Under the pieces are notes generated by a model. It made no database searches. It was not told the origin of the DNA and saw only the letters and a list, made by a program, of their open reading frames with translations. Positions 1-7,497 of a DNA stretch of 39,203 nt are shown here, piece by piece (within the stretch, counting starts at the first letter, position 1; every line of letters starts with the position of its first letter). The DNA comes from an uncultured Paracoccaceae bacterium (GTDB lineage Bacteria > Pseudomonadota > Alphaproteobacteria > Rhodobacterales > Rhodobacteraceae), in assembly GCA_937883775.1 (NCBI GenBank), contig CAKZXZ010000138.1, positions 1 through 39,203 on the forward strand. Reading direction: 5' to 3'. A program made the translations under genes and the position numbers.

Positions 1-129
1 GGCACCTCGATTGCGTCCAAGGCGATCACGCCGGGGATCGTCTATCCGATTGGCATGATAACCTCGCTCATCGGCATTCCGTTCTTCGTCAGTCTCATCC
101 TGAGCCAACGCAAAAGGCACTGGCAATGA
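1..129 (+). CDS. FecCD-family ABC transporter permease, C-terminal end (partial)
   Basis: The first 42 codons are the tail of an integral membrane protein: a hydrophobic helix (TSLIGIPFFVSLILSQ) followed by a basic end (RKRHWQ). The segment 'GIVYPIGMITSLIGIPFFVSLIL' type matches the last helix of BtuC/FecD-type permeases, where 'P.G..T...G.P.F..LL' is characteristic. The stop TGA (127-129) overlaps the ATG of the next gene in an ATGA junction, so it is coupled to the ABC ATPase. Permease identity is inferred from this short tail plus the neighbour; the rest lies outside the window. Confidence 0.75.
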   Translation, partial: GTSIASKAITPGIVYPIGMITSLIGIPFFVSLILSQRKRHWQ

Positions 130-896
130 CGCTGTCGGCACAAGGGCTGCGCTTTGCCTATGACCAGCGCATGATCCTGAACGACACCGGGTTTGAGGCG
201 TTGCAACCGGGGCAGTTGACCGCACTGATCGGGCCGAACGCGTCCGGCAAATCCACGCTCTTTCGGGTGATTGCGGGGCTATTGAAGCCCACCGCCGGGG
301 CCGTGCATCTGGGCGATCTCGATCTGGCGACACTCAGCACGCGGGCGCGGCTGAAACGGGTGTGTTTCATGCCGCAGTTCTTCGCCGCCAATGCGTCTCT
401 GACCGTATTTGATGTCGTGATGATGGCGCGCAAGAACCTCGCCGGATGGAAGGTCAGCGCTGCCGATATGGACGCTGTGGGCGAGGCGCTGCACAGCGCC
501 GGCATCGGCCATCTGTCCGAGGCCTATATCTCGGAGCTATCGGGCGGGCAGGCGCAGATGGTGTCGGTTGCGCAAGCGCTGATCCGGCAGGCGGATGTCT
601 ATCTGTTTGACGAGCCGACCTCTGCGCTGGATTTGCATCACCAGCTAGACGTGCTGAGCCGCATTTCCGAGACGATCCGCGCGCGCGGGGCGATCGGCAT
701 CGTGGCCTTGCACGATCTGAACCTTGCCGCGCGTTTTGCCGATCATCTGATCTTGCTGCGGCAAGGGCAGGTTCTGGCACAAGGCAGTCCGCAAGAGGTG
801 TTGCACCGGCCCGAGATTGCCGCGACCTACGGGGTCGATATTCACATCACCAAAGGTCCAAAGGAGGATTTGGTTGTCCATGCTTACACGTCGTAA
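126..896 (+). CDS. ABC transporter ATP-binding protein, ferric-siderophore (FecE/FepC) type
   Basis: Cytoplasmic ATPase of 256 aa that would power an iron-complex importer. Visible motifs are Walker A GPNASGKST (residues 36-44), signature LSGGQ (about 138-142), Walker B VYLFDEP followed by TSALD (about 157-168) and the H-loop ALHDLN. The length is normal for the FecE/FepC/HmuV class. It overlaps the upstream permease by 4 nt and the downstream pseudoazurin by 17 nt, so all three are probably one transcript. The substrate cannot be read from the sequence; ferric siderophore is inferred from the family and from the adjacent heme uptake operon. The signature continues LSGGQAQMVSVAQAL rather than the common LSGGQ-QR, a mild deviation. 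Cobalamin or another iron complex remains possible. Confidence 0.85.
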   Translation: MTLSAQGLRFAYDQRMILNDTGFEALQPGQLTALIGPNASGKSTLFRVIAGLLKPTAGAVHLGDLDLATLSTRARLKRVCFMPQFFAANASLTVFDVVMMARKNLAGWKVSAADMDAVGEALHSAGIGHLSEAYISELSGGQAQMVSVAQALIRQADVYLFDEPTSALDLHHQLDVLSRISETIRARGAIGIVALHDLNLAARFADHLILLRQGQVLAQGSPQEVLHRPEIAATYGVDIHITKGPKEDLVVHAYTS

Positions 897-1362
897 TTTC
901 ACCGTTTCGCTGGCGGCTTTGGCCGGCACCATGGTCTCGGCCGAGGCCCCTGTTCCGGCATCAGAAGGGGGCAATCACTCGGTCCTCATGCTGAATGCGG
1001 GCTGCGGCGAAAACGAGAACGTCCCCAACGTGTTTGAGCCCGCGATCCTGCGTATAGCGCCGGGGGACAGCGTGACCTTTCTGGCCACCGATCCCAGCCA
1101 TAACTCTGCCTCCAAACGCGGGATGATCCCGGACGGGGCCGAGCCGTGGAATGGCGCGATTGATGAAGAGATCAAGGTGATGCTGACCGTGCCGGGCATC
1201 TACGGCTATATCTGCCTGCCGCATTACGAATGGGGTATGGTCGGGCTGATTGTGGTGGGCAACGACTTGTCAAACCTCGAGACAGTCAAGAAGGTGCGCC
1301 ATCCAGGGAAGGCCCGCAGCAATTTTCGCGCGTTGCTCAAGACGCTTGAAGAAATGGCCTAG
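880..1362 (+). CDS. Pseudoazurin-like type I copper protein, Tat-exported
   Basis: Periplasmic blue copper electron carrier of 160 aa. All four type I copper ligands are visible: His74 (DPSHN), then Cys112, His115 and Met120 in the C-x2-H-x4-M loop (CLPHYEWGM), which matches pseudoazurin (CTPHYAMGM). The flanking 'VFEPA...PGDSVTF' and 'MIPDGAE' stretches are also pseudoazurin hallmarks. The N-terminus TRRNFTVSLAALAG is a twin-arginine signal. I chose ATG 880 because AAGGAGG at 861-867 precedes it and the Tat motif begins there; an in-frame ATG at 817 would add 21 implausible residues. It starts inside the 3' end of the iron ABC ATPase gene. There is one extra Cys (Cys42) in a loop. Pseudoazurin normally serves denitrification enzymes, so its placement in an iron-uptake operon is odd. 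Confidence 0.85.
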   Translation: MLTRRNFTVSLAALAGTMVSAEAPVPASEGGNHSVLMLNAGCGENENVPNVFEPAILRIAPGDSVTFLATDPSHNSASKRGMIPDGAEPWNGAIDEEIKVMLTVPGIYGYICLPHYEWGMVGLIVVGNDLSNLETVKKVRHPGKARSNFRALLKTLEEMA

Positions 1363-1424
1363 AACAAGCGCGGCTTGAGCCCTCTACGCAAAGTGATCGG
1401 CATAAACTTGCGGTCTGCCTAAAG

Positions 1425-1450
1425 TTGACTAAACTTATCAAGAATATATT
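1425..1450 (+). promoter_or_regulatory. Probable hmu promoter with iron-responsive dyad
   Basis: TTGACTAAACTTATCAA (1425-1441) is an interrupted dyad with perfect TTGA/TCAA ends. Its first six bases also make a good -35 (TTGACT), and TATATT (1445-1450) or the overlapping TATTTC (spacer 16) can serve as -10. It lies about 60 nt upstream of the hmuS start in an otherwise empty 148-nt gap. From memory it resembles the 'Iron-Rhodo-box' assigned to iron regulation in Rhodobacterales; that match was not computed here. An operator overlapping the -35 would fit repression when iron is sufficient. Confidence 0.5.
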
Positions 1451-1510
1451 TCATACAAAGCTACGCGGGCCGTGCCCGCCCGCCAATGATCTCGAGCTCC
1501 CGGGGGAAAA

Positions 1511-2563
1511 ATGGCTGAAAGATCGCAACTAGATGCTGCAACGATCCGCGCGATGCGTGACGATCTTCCCAAGCTGCGCGACCGTGATTTGGCCGACAGG
1601 CTTGGGATCACCGAAGCCCAACTGGTTGCCGCGTATTGCGGCCAGGGTGTCACCAAAATCGGCGCGCATCCGGACCAGGTCATCGCTGCTGCGCAAAGCT
1701 TTGGCGAAGTCATGGCGCTGACCCGCAACACCTCATGCGTGCACGAAAAAGTGGGCCTCTACGAAGGCTACACGCCGGGATCGCACGCAGCGATGGTGCT
1801 GTCTGACGATATTGACCTGCGCATTTTTCCGTCCCACTGGCAGCACGCATTCATGGTCGAAAAAGAGACCGACACAGGCCTGCGCCGCTCGGTTCAGATC
1901 TTTGATGGCGCGGGCGACGCCGTGCACAAGATTTTCCTGCGCGAGGGGTCCGATCTGACCGCATGGGAGACCACAAAAAGCACCAACGCGTTGGCGTCGC
2001 AGCCCCAGACCCTTGATCTGGAGCCCCGCGTGCCAACCGAGCCTGCGAAATCATCCCCCGACAAGCTTGAAATCCTGCGCAAGGAATGGGCGCGCATGAC
2101 GGACACGCACCAGTTTCTGCGCCTTGCGTCAAAGCTCAAAATGAACCGTCTTGGGGCATATCGCATTGCGGGTGCCCCTTTTGTACGCGCTCTTGCGCCC
2201 AAAGCCGTCGATACGATGCTGCACATGGTGCAAACGCGCGAGATTGATGTCATGATCTTCACGGGCAATCGTGGGTGCATCCAGATCCATACGGGTCCGA
2301 TCCAGACGCTGAAACCGATGGGGCCTTGGCAAAACGTGATGGATCGACGCTTTAATCTGCACCTGCGCCTCGATCAGGTGGCTGAAGTTTGGGCTGTCGA
2401 AAAGCCAACCCAGCGCGGGATGGCAACTTCGGTTGAGGCGTTCGGCAAAGACGGAATGCTGATCTTCCAGGTCTTTGGCGTTGGCAAGCAAGATCGCGAT
2501 AGCCGCCCCGCTTGGCAAGACATCGTCGCGGGTCTTGAAAGTTTTGAAAAGGAGGCCGTTTGA
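1511..2563 (+). CDS. hmuS: Hemin-degrading factor HmuS/HemS/ChuS family
   Basis: Cytoplasmic heme-handling protein of 350 aa, the usual length for HemS/ChuS, which have two homologous halves. Heme is delivered by HmuTUV; family members bind it and, in ChuS, degrade it to release iron. The N-terminal half carries TRNTSCVHEKVGLYEG (about residues 71-86), and the C-terminal half carries MTDTHQF with His200, which by position corresponds to the heme-ligand His of ChuS/HemS, and NRGCIQIHTGP (about 254-264). It is the first gene of the operon, with an iron-type promoter upstream, and its stop overlaps the hmuT start (TGATG). No TonB-dependent heme receptor gene is present in the window. Confidence 0.9.
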   Translation: MAERSQLDAATIRAMRDDLPKLRDRDLADRLGITEAQLVAAYCGQGVTKIGAHPDQVIAAAQSFGEVMALTRNTSCVHEKVGLYEGYTPGSHAAMVLSDDIDLRIFPSHWQHAFMVEKETDTGLRRSVQIFDGAGDAVHKIFLREGSDLTAWETTKSTNALASQPQTLDLEPRVPTEPAKSSPDKLEILRKEWARMTDTHQFLRLASKLKMNRLGAYRIAGAPFVRALAPKAVDTMLHMVQTREIDVMIFTGNRGCIQIHTGPIQTLKPMGPWQNVMDRRFNLHLRLDQVAEVWAVEKPTQRGMATSVEAFGKDGMLIFQVFGVGKQDRDSRPAWQDIVAGLESFEKEAV

Positions 2564-3453
2564 TGAACGCATCCCCCCTATCGCGTTTTATGCTGCTCAG
2601 CTGGGCTGGTGTGCTTTGGGCACTTGGCGTTGCTTTGTTCGTAACGAACAGTCACGCTGCGGATAGCAATCCTGATGCTGACCGCATTCTGGCGCTTGGC
2701 GGGTCAGTCACCGAAATTGTCTACGCGTTGGGCGAAGAAGACCGCTTGATTGCGCGCGACACCACCTCGACCTTTCCCGCCCCTGCGAATGATCTCGAAG
2801 ACGTGGGCTATCTGCGTGCGCTCTCGCCCGAGGGTGTTTTGTCGGTCGATCCGACCCTTATCATTTCAGAGGAAGGTGCAGGTCCTCCCGAAACAATCGA
2901 CGTTTTGCGCGATGCGGCGATCCCTTTTGTGACCGTGCCCGAAACCTATAGCCGCGAGGGGATCCTCGAGAAGATCCGCACCGTCGGTGATGCACTTGAT
3001 GTGCCCGAAAAAGCCGATGACCTGGCCGCCCGGATTGACCTTGCCTTGCGCGAAGCCGAAGAAAAAGCCGCCACCGTCAGCGAGACGCCGAAACGCGTCT
3101 TGTTCATTCTCAGCACCCAAGGCGGGCGGATCATGGCGGCAGGCACCAACACAGCCGCGCAGGCCATCATCGAGATGAGCGGCGGCGTAAACGCTGTTGC
3201 TGCATTTGAAGGCTATAAGCAAATGACTGACGAAGCGGTCAGCGCTGCGGCGCCCGATGTCATCTTGATGATGGATCGCGGTGGCGATCACGGCGCCAGC
3301 AATGATGAGCTGTTCACAATGCCCGCGATCATCACCACCCCCGCCGCCGAAGACGAAGCCGTCATCCGCATGGATGGGCTTTACATTCTGGGCTTTGGTC
3401 CGCGCACGGCAGACGCGGCGATCGAGCTGAACGAACGGCTTTATGGCGGCTGA
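2563..3453 (+). CDS. hmuT: Heme ABC transporter periplasmic binding protein
   Basis: Periplasmic heme-binding protein of 296 aa. A signal peptide with a long hydrophobic core ends near SHA-AD (residues 30-34). The mature protein begins RILALGGSVTEIVYALG, typical of the PhuT/ShuT/HmuT class, and Tyr83 in VGYLRALSPEG sits where the heme-coordinating Tyr occurs in ShuT/PhuT. I chose ATG 2563 over the TTG at 2560 because AAGGAGG (2549-2555) is well spaced and the ATG overlaps the hmuS stop. The 3' end overlaps hmuU by 11 nt. Unlike the other three binding-protein genes in the window, there is no hairpin after it. Confidence 0.92.
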   Translation: MNASPLSRFMLLSWAGVLWALGVALFVTNSHAADSNPDADRILALGGSVTEIVYALGEEDRLIARDTTSTFPAPANDLEDVGYLRALSPEGVLSVDPTLIISEEGAGPPETIDVLRDAAIPFVTVPETYSREGILEKIRTVGDALDVPEKADDLAARIDLALREAEEKAATVSETPKRVLFILSTQGGRIMAAGTNTAAQAIIEMSGGVNAVAAFEGYKQMTDEAVSAAAPDVILMMDRGGDHGASNDELFTMPAIITTPAAEDEAVIRMDGLYILGFGPRTADAAIELNERLYGG

Positions 3454-4534
3454 TATTGCCTCGCAAGGCACCTCCTCTCGCACGGTGTCACGGCGCCCGG
3501 CTAACAGGCTGCGGCGCGCGCGTTTCGCACATCTGGTACTGGGCCTTCTGCTGATCTGCGTCAGCGTCATAAGCCTCACCGTGGGGGCGACCGACATCAC
3601 TTTGACCGATGCGCTGGGCAAGATCATGCGCGGTGAGCCGCTCTCGCGGATGGAACGTGTGGTCCTGCTCGACATTCGCCTGCCCCGACTCGCCATGGGG
3701 CTTTGTGTCGGGGCTGCGCTTGCGGTCTCGGGTGCTGTCATGCAGGGCCTTTTTCGCAACCCACTTGCAGATCCGGGTCTTGTCGGCGTTGGGGCCGGGG
3801 CCGGATTGGGCGCGATTGGCGCCATCGTGCTGGGTAGCTTTCTGCCCGTCGCCTTTATCGATACGTTCGGCAATCAACTGATCCCGATTGCGGCCTTCTT
3901 TGGCGGCTGGATCACGACGCTCCTGTTATACCGTGTTTCAACGCGCAATGGGCGCACCTCGGTTGCCACGATGCTTTTGGCCGGGATCGCGCTGGCGGCC
4001 TTGGCCGGAGCGCTGTCGGGCATCCTTGTTTATATGGCCGATGATCGTCAACTGCGCGATCTGACCTTCTGGGGGCTGGGATCACTGGCTGGGGCCAGCT
4101 GGGCCAAGGTCACTGCCGCCGCACCGATTATCCTTTTGTCGATCCTTGCGGCCAGCTTTCTGGGCCGCGGCTTGAACGGTCTGGCCTTGGGCGAGGCGAC
4201 CGCCGCCCATATCGGTCACTCTGTGCAGCGCCTCAAAAACGGCAGCATTCTGCTTGTCGCCGCGGCAACCGGGGCGGCGGTGGCGGTTTCGGGTGGGATC
4301 GGGTTCATCGGGATCGTTGTGCCGCATTTGCTTAGGCTTGCGACCGGTCCGGATCACCGCACCTTGTTGATAAACGCAGCGCTTCTTGGGGCAACCCTGC
4401 TGGTGGCTGCCGACATGATTGCGCGCGTGATTATAGCGCCGGCCGAATTACCCATTGGGATTATCACCGCCGTCCTGGGCGCGCCGGTCTTTTTGTGGAT
4501 CTTGCTGCGCCGCCGGGATCTGGTGGATATGTAG
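3443..4534 (+). CDS. hmuU: Heme ABC transporter permease (FecCD family)
   Basis: Inner-membrane permease of 363 aa with a basic N-terminus (residues 1-27) and about ten hydrophobic segments. Family marks are 'RLPRLAMGLCVGAALAVSGAVMQGLFRNPLADPGLVGVGAGAGLGA' (positions about 75-120, the conserved RxPR...G..MQ...RNPLA.P..LG.. block) and GGIGFIGIVVPHLLRL (about 281-296), the EAA-like loop that contacts the ATPase. It begins inside the hmuT gene and is followed by hmuV after 3 nt. Together these make the heme importer. Confidence 0.93.
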   Translation: MAADIASQGTSSRTVSRRPANRLRRARFAHLVLGLLLICVSVISLTVGATDITLTDALGKIMRGEPLSRMERVVLLDIRLPRLAMGLCVGAALAVSGAVMQGLFRNPLADPGLVGVGAGAGLGAIGAIVLGSFLPVAFIDTFGNQLIPIAAFFGGWITTLLLYRVSTRNGRTSVATMLLAGIALAALAGALSGILVYMADDRQLRDLTFWGLGSLAGASWAKVTAAAPIILLSILAASFLGRGLNGLALGEATAAHIGHSVQRLKNGSILLVAAATGAAVAVSGGIGFIGIVVPHLLRLATGPDHRTLLINAALLGATLLVAADMIARVIIAPAELPIGIITAVLGAPVFLWILLRRRDLVDM

Positions 4535-4537
4535 CCC

Positions 4538-5320
4538 ATGCTTGACGCTTACGACATCACCGTTTCGCTGGGACGGACGCAGATTTTGCACGGGCTTGGC
4601 TTTCGCGCTCAGGCCGGGCAGCTTAGCGCGATTGTTGGACCGAACGGGTCCGGCAAGACGACATTGCTGCGCGCGATCACCGGCGATGTGCCTTTTGGCG
4701 GCAGCGTTACGTTGAACGATGCCGACACCCGCGCTTTGAAACCGTGGGATCTGGCCGCGATCCGTGGCGTGTTGCCTCAAAGCGCGGTCCTCGCCTTTCC
4801 GTTCACGGTCATCGAAGTGGTGCGCCTTGGTTTGCAAAAAGGGCTGTCTGCGGCCGAGACGGACATCTCCATGGCGGCTCTTGAACGGGTCAGCTTAGCC
4901 CATTACGCAGATCGGTTTTTTCAGGAATTGTCGGGCGGCGAGCAGCAGCGCGTTCATCTTGCCCGTGTTCTGGCGCAGGTCTGGCAGCCGGTGCAGGACG
5001 GCGTGCCCCATTGGCTGTTGCTTGATGAACCGGTCGCCAGCCTTGATATCGCCAACCAGCTTGAGGTGATGGAAATCGCACGCGGCTATGCCAATGCAGG
5101 GGGCGGTGTTGTGGCAGTGATGCATGATCTCAACCTGACTGCGATGTTTGCCGACCATGTTGCGATCCTGTCGGGCGGGCGCTGCCTTGCTGCAGGCCAT
5201 CCGAAACAGGTGATGACAGATGCAATTCTGTCAAAGGCTTATGGCTGCAAGCTGCAGGTCAACACGCCGCCGCACACCGACACAACCTTCGTGTTGCCCC
5301 ACACAGCCCAGCGGGTGTGA
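4538..5320 (+). CDS. hmuV: Heme ABC transporter ATP-binding protein
   Basis: Cytoplasmic ATPase of 260 aa completing the HmuTUV importer. Motifs are Walker A GPNGSGKTT (about residues 34-42), signature LSGGEQQRVHLARVLAQ (about 132-148), Walker B LLLDEPVASLD (about 162-172) and the H-loop VMHDLN. The insertion VWQPVQDGVPHWLLLDEP between signature and Walker B is typical of HmuV proteins and separates them from siderophore ATPases. It is the last gene of the operon; a LysR gene converges on it after 31 nt. A 5-bp stem (CCGCT/AGCGG, 5332-5345) in that gap lacks a T-tract and is too weak to call a terminator. Confidence 0.92.
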   Translation: MLDAYDITVSLGRTQILHGLGFRAQAGQLSAIVGPNGSGKTTLLRAITGDVPFGGSVTLNDADTRALKPWDLAAIRGVLPQSAVLAFPFTVIEVVRLGLQKGLSAAETDISMAALERVSLAHYADRFFQELSGGEQQRVHLARVLAQVWQPVQDGVPHWLLLDEPVASLDIANQLEVMEIARGYANAGGGVVAVMHDLNLTAMFADHVAILSGGRCLAAGHPKQVMTDAILSKAYGCKLQVNTPPHTDTTFVLPHTAQRV

Positions 5321-5351
5321 CAAGGCCTTCGCCGCTCCAAAGCGGTCGGGG

Positions 5352-6236
5352 CTAAAGCCGATCCCAAAGCTCTTGCGCGACGGGGTCGAAACCAGCGGGA
5401 TCCGCAAATGCAGTGATGGTCAGGGACCCTGTCCAGTCAGCGCCACCAATCGGCACGACACGTCCCGCAGCAAGCTCAGCGGCAATCGCGGTTTGCGGTA
5501 TCCAAGCAAATCCGCCCCCGGCCAGCATCCGCCTTTTGATCGCCTCGACAAGACCATCGACATAGATCGTGTCGACATGCATCGGCTTTCGGTCGACCGT
5601 GTGTTCAACCACCATGCCCAGAAAGGAAGATCGCTCGTAGGCGAGATAAGGGATCGGTGCGTCGCTTGGCCCATCAAGGGTCCAGCCGTGGTGGCGCACG
5701 GCCTCGGCGGCTGCCACAGGGATCAGCGGGTCATCGATAAGGTCTTTGCGCGTAAACGCCCCCTCGTCGATCATCGGAGAGACCTCCTGATGATAATAGC
5801 ACAGCATCATATCAACCGCGCCTTCGACCAGAAGCTCGCAACAAACACTCAACGAATCGGAAAGCACCCGGGTGCGCAGATCTGCGATTTTCGTCTGCAT
5901 ATCTTCAATGCGACCTGCCAAAAAACTAACCGAAATCGTGTGAAGCGCTGAAATCTGGATAAATGGGCTGTCGCCGCGGTCTGCCTCGCGGATCGATTGC
6001 CGGGCTTCCGACAATTGCGAAATTGCAGCGCTTGCGATTGGCAAAAGCTGTGTGCCTGCCTCGGTCAATTCGATCGGATAGGTCGCGCGGTTTACAAGAG
6101 GCAAGCCGACCCAGCTTTCCAACGCCTTGATTCTACGGCTAAAAGCAGATTGTGTGATATGGCGCTCATCTGCGGCGCGTGTAAAGTTGCGGGTGCGTGC
6201 CAAGCACTCGAAATCCCAAAGCCAGTTCAAATCCAC
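5352..6236 (-). CDS. LysR-family regulator resembling HypT (YjiE)
   Basis: DNA-binding regulator of 294 aa. The N-terminal helix-turn-helix spans NFTRAADERHITQSAFSRRIKALE (about residues 17-40), followed by a LysR effector domain. Several blocks resemble E. coli HypT, a hypochlorite-responsive LysR protein: ISALHTISVSFLA near residue 94, YERSSFLGMVVEHTV, and GGGFAWIPQTAIAAELAAGRVV. This is recognition from memory, not alignment. It is divergent from the betaine-type importer across a 210-nt gap and is the natural candidate regulator of that operon. No Cys pair typical of OxyR is present; HypT senses oxidants through Met residues, which this protein has, but function is unproven. Confidence 0.8.
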   Translation of the reverse strand: MDLNWLWDFECLARTRNFTRAADERHITQSAFSRRIKALESWVGLPLVNRATYPIELTEAGTQLLPIASAAISQLSEARQSIREADRGDSPFIQISALHTISVSFLAGRIEDMQTKIADLRTRVLSDSLSVCCELLVEGAVDMMLCYYHQEVSPMIDEGAFTRKDLIDDPLIPVAAAEAVRHHGWTLDGPSDAPIPYLAYERSSFLGMVVEHTVDRKPMHVDTIYVDGLVEAIKRRMLAGGGFAWIPQTAIAAELAAGRVVPIGGADWTGSLTITAFADPAGFDPVAQELWDRL

Positions 6237-6291
6237 GGTGCTGTCCTTCGTTGGTTTGGCCGTTATTTGGAGCGTAGCGTAAAACTATGCA

Positions 6292-6314
6292 AATTCAGAA
6301 TAGTTTGATGAATT
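6292..6314. promoter_or_regulatory. Inverted repeat in the LysR / importer intergenic region
   Basis: AATTCA (6292-6297) and TGAATT (6309-6314) form a perfect 6-bp inverted repeat with an 11-nt spacer, about 55 nt upstream of the LysR start and 130 nt upstream of the binding-protein start. LysR-family regulators usually bind such interrupted dyads between divergent genes, although this one does not carry the canonical T-N11-A at its centre. No clear -35/-10 pair was found for either gene. A candidate operator only. Confidence 0.35.
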
Positions 6315-6446
6315 GTTCGAATTGGCCCTTTGAAATCGGCCCGACCTAGGCTCATCACCATAAACACGACGCGGCAAGACGGGTGTGATGCCTGATAGCT
6401 GCCGACGAAAGCGCCGCAAACAGCGCACACCACAGAGGAGAAGACA

Positions 6447-7412
6447 ATGAACGCAAAGATGAAATCACTTGGCCTTGCGGCTGCTATAAGCGCATTCGCG
6501 CTGCCAGCCTTTGCCGCCGAAGAGGTCAAGATCGGCGTGCCGTCCTGGACAGGCGCGCAGGCCATCGCCCACGTGCTGGGCGCTGTTGTCGAAATGCGCA
6601 TCGGCGGTCAGGTTGAATTCGTGCCAGGCAACAACGCCACGATTTTTCAGGCAATGGACCAGGGCAAGGGCGACATTGACGTGCATCCTGACGTCTGGCT
6701 GCCCAACCAAGAGAGTTTCACCAAAAAATACGTCGATGAGGCCGGTACCGTGACGCTGTCTTCGAACCCCTATCAGGGCAATCAGGGCTTTTGCGTGACC
6801 GAACAGTTTGGTGAGGCAAACAACATCACCGACATCGCCGATCTTGGTCGTCCGGATGTAGCGACTTTGATGGACAGCGATGGCAATGGTCAAGGTGAGA
6901 TGTGGATCGGTGCGCCCGGTTGGGCGTCGGCCAATGTGAATGAGGTCAAGGTCCGCGACTATGGTTTGCTTGATTTCATCGAACCGGTTCGCGCCGAAGA
7001 AAGTGTGAAAACCGCGCGGATCAAAGACAGCATCGCCAAGGACGAAGGCTATGCGTTCTACTGCTACAAGCCCCATGCGGTGTGGTTCATGTTTGACGTC
7101 AAGATGCTGTCAGAGCCCGCGTTCGATCCGGAAAAATACGTGATGGTCCAGCCGTCGGATGATCCCGATTGGTACAACAAATCCATGGTCGCCTCGAAAG
7201 ATGCGCTTAAGGATGTGCAGATTGCATGGTCAAATTCGCTGGTTGACCGCTCTCCCGCGATTGCTGAATTCTTTGCCAATTTCGAGCTGACCGCCGATGA
7301 CGTCTCAAGCTTTGCGTTCGAGATCAGCGGCAATGGCCGGGATGCTGCGGAAGTGGCCCGCGAATGGGTCGAAGCAAACCCCGAACGTGTGGACGCCTGG
7401 CTGGGTCTCTAA
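6447..7412 (+). CDS. Glycine betaine/choline-type ABC importer substrate-binding protein (OpuAC/ProX family)
   Basis: Periplasmic binding protein of 321 aa. The signal peptide (KMKSLGLAAAISAFALPAFA) is followed by EEVKIGVPSWTGAQAIAHVL, the standard ProX/OpuAC opening. HPDVWLPNQ (about residues 76-84) and YKPHAVWFMFDV (about 205-216) contain the aromatic residues that cage quaternary amines in this family. GGAGAAG-type ribosome binding sequence (GAGGAGAAG, 6434-6442) precedes the ATG. It heads a four-gene operon with ATPase, permease and hydrolase. Exact ligand (glycine betaine, choline, carnitine, proline betaine) cannot be told from sequence. Confidence 0.88.
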   Translation: MNAKMKSLGLAAAISAFALPAFAAEEVKIGVPSWTGAQAIAHVLGAVVEMRIGGQVEFVPGNNATIFQAMDQGKGDIDVHPDVWLPNQESFTKKYVDEAGTVTLSSNPYQGNQGFCVTEQFGEANNITDIADLGRPDVATLMDSDGNGQGEMWIGAPGWASANVNEVKVRDYGLLDFIEPVRAEESVKTARIKDSIAKDEGYAFYCYKPHAVWFMFDVKMLSEPAFDPEKYVMVQPSDDPDWYNKSMVASKDALKDVQIAWSNSLVDRSPAIAEFFANFELTADDVSSFAFEISGNGRDAAEVAREWVEANPERVDAWLGL

Positions 7413-7430
7413 GCCCACATCGACACACAA

Positions 7431-7456
7431 GATGGCGTGCCTTCGGGCGCGCCATC
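7431..7456 (+). ncRNA. Intercistronic UUCG hairpin after the binding-protein gene
   Basis: Arms 7431-7441 (GATGGCGTGCC) and 7446-7456 (GGCGCGCCATC) pair over 11 bp with one G-T wobble, closing on a C(TTCG)G tetraloop, which is exceptionally stable in RNA. No T-tract follows and the operon continues at 7498. The likely role is to protect the 3' end of the binding-protein mRNA, or to reduce read-through, so that the binding protein is made in excess over the membrane parts. That role is inferred; the structure is seen directly. Confidence 0.8.
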
Positions 7457-7497
7457 CTGAAACGGCGCAACCCAAACAGCAACCTTCTGGGGGATAT

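Noticed and set aside
817-879. Longer start for the pseudoazurin gene
   Set aside because: The extra 21 residues precede the Tat motif, have no ribosome binding site and lie fully inside the ATPase gene.
5332-5345. CCGCT/AGCGG hairpin between hmuV and the LysR gene as a terminator
   Set aside because: Only a 5-bp stem and no T-tract on either strand.
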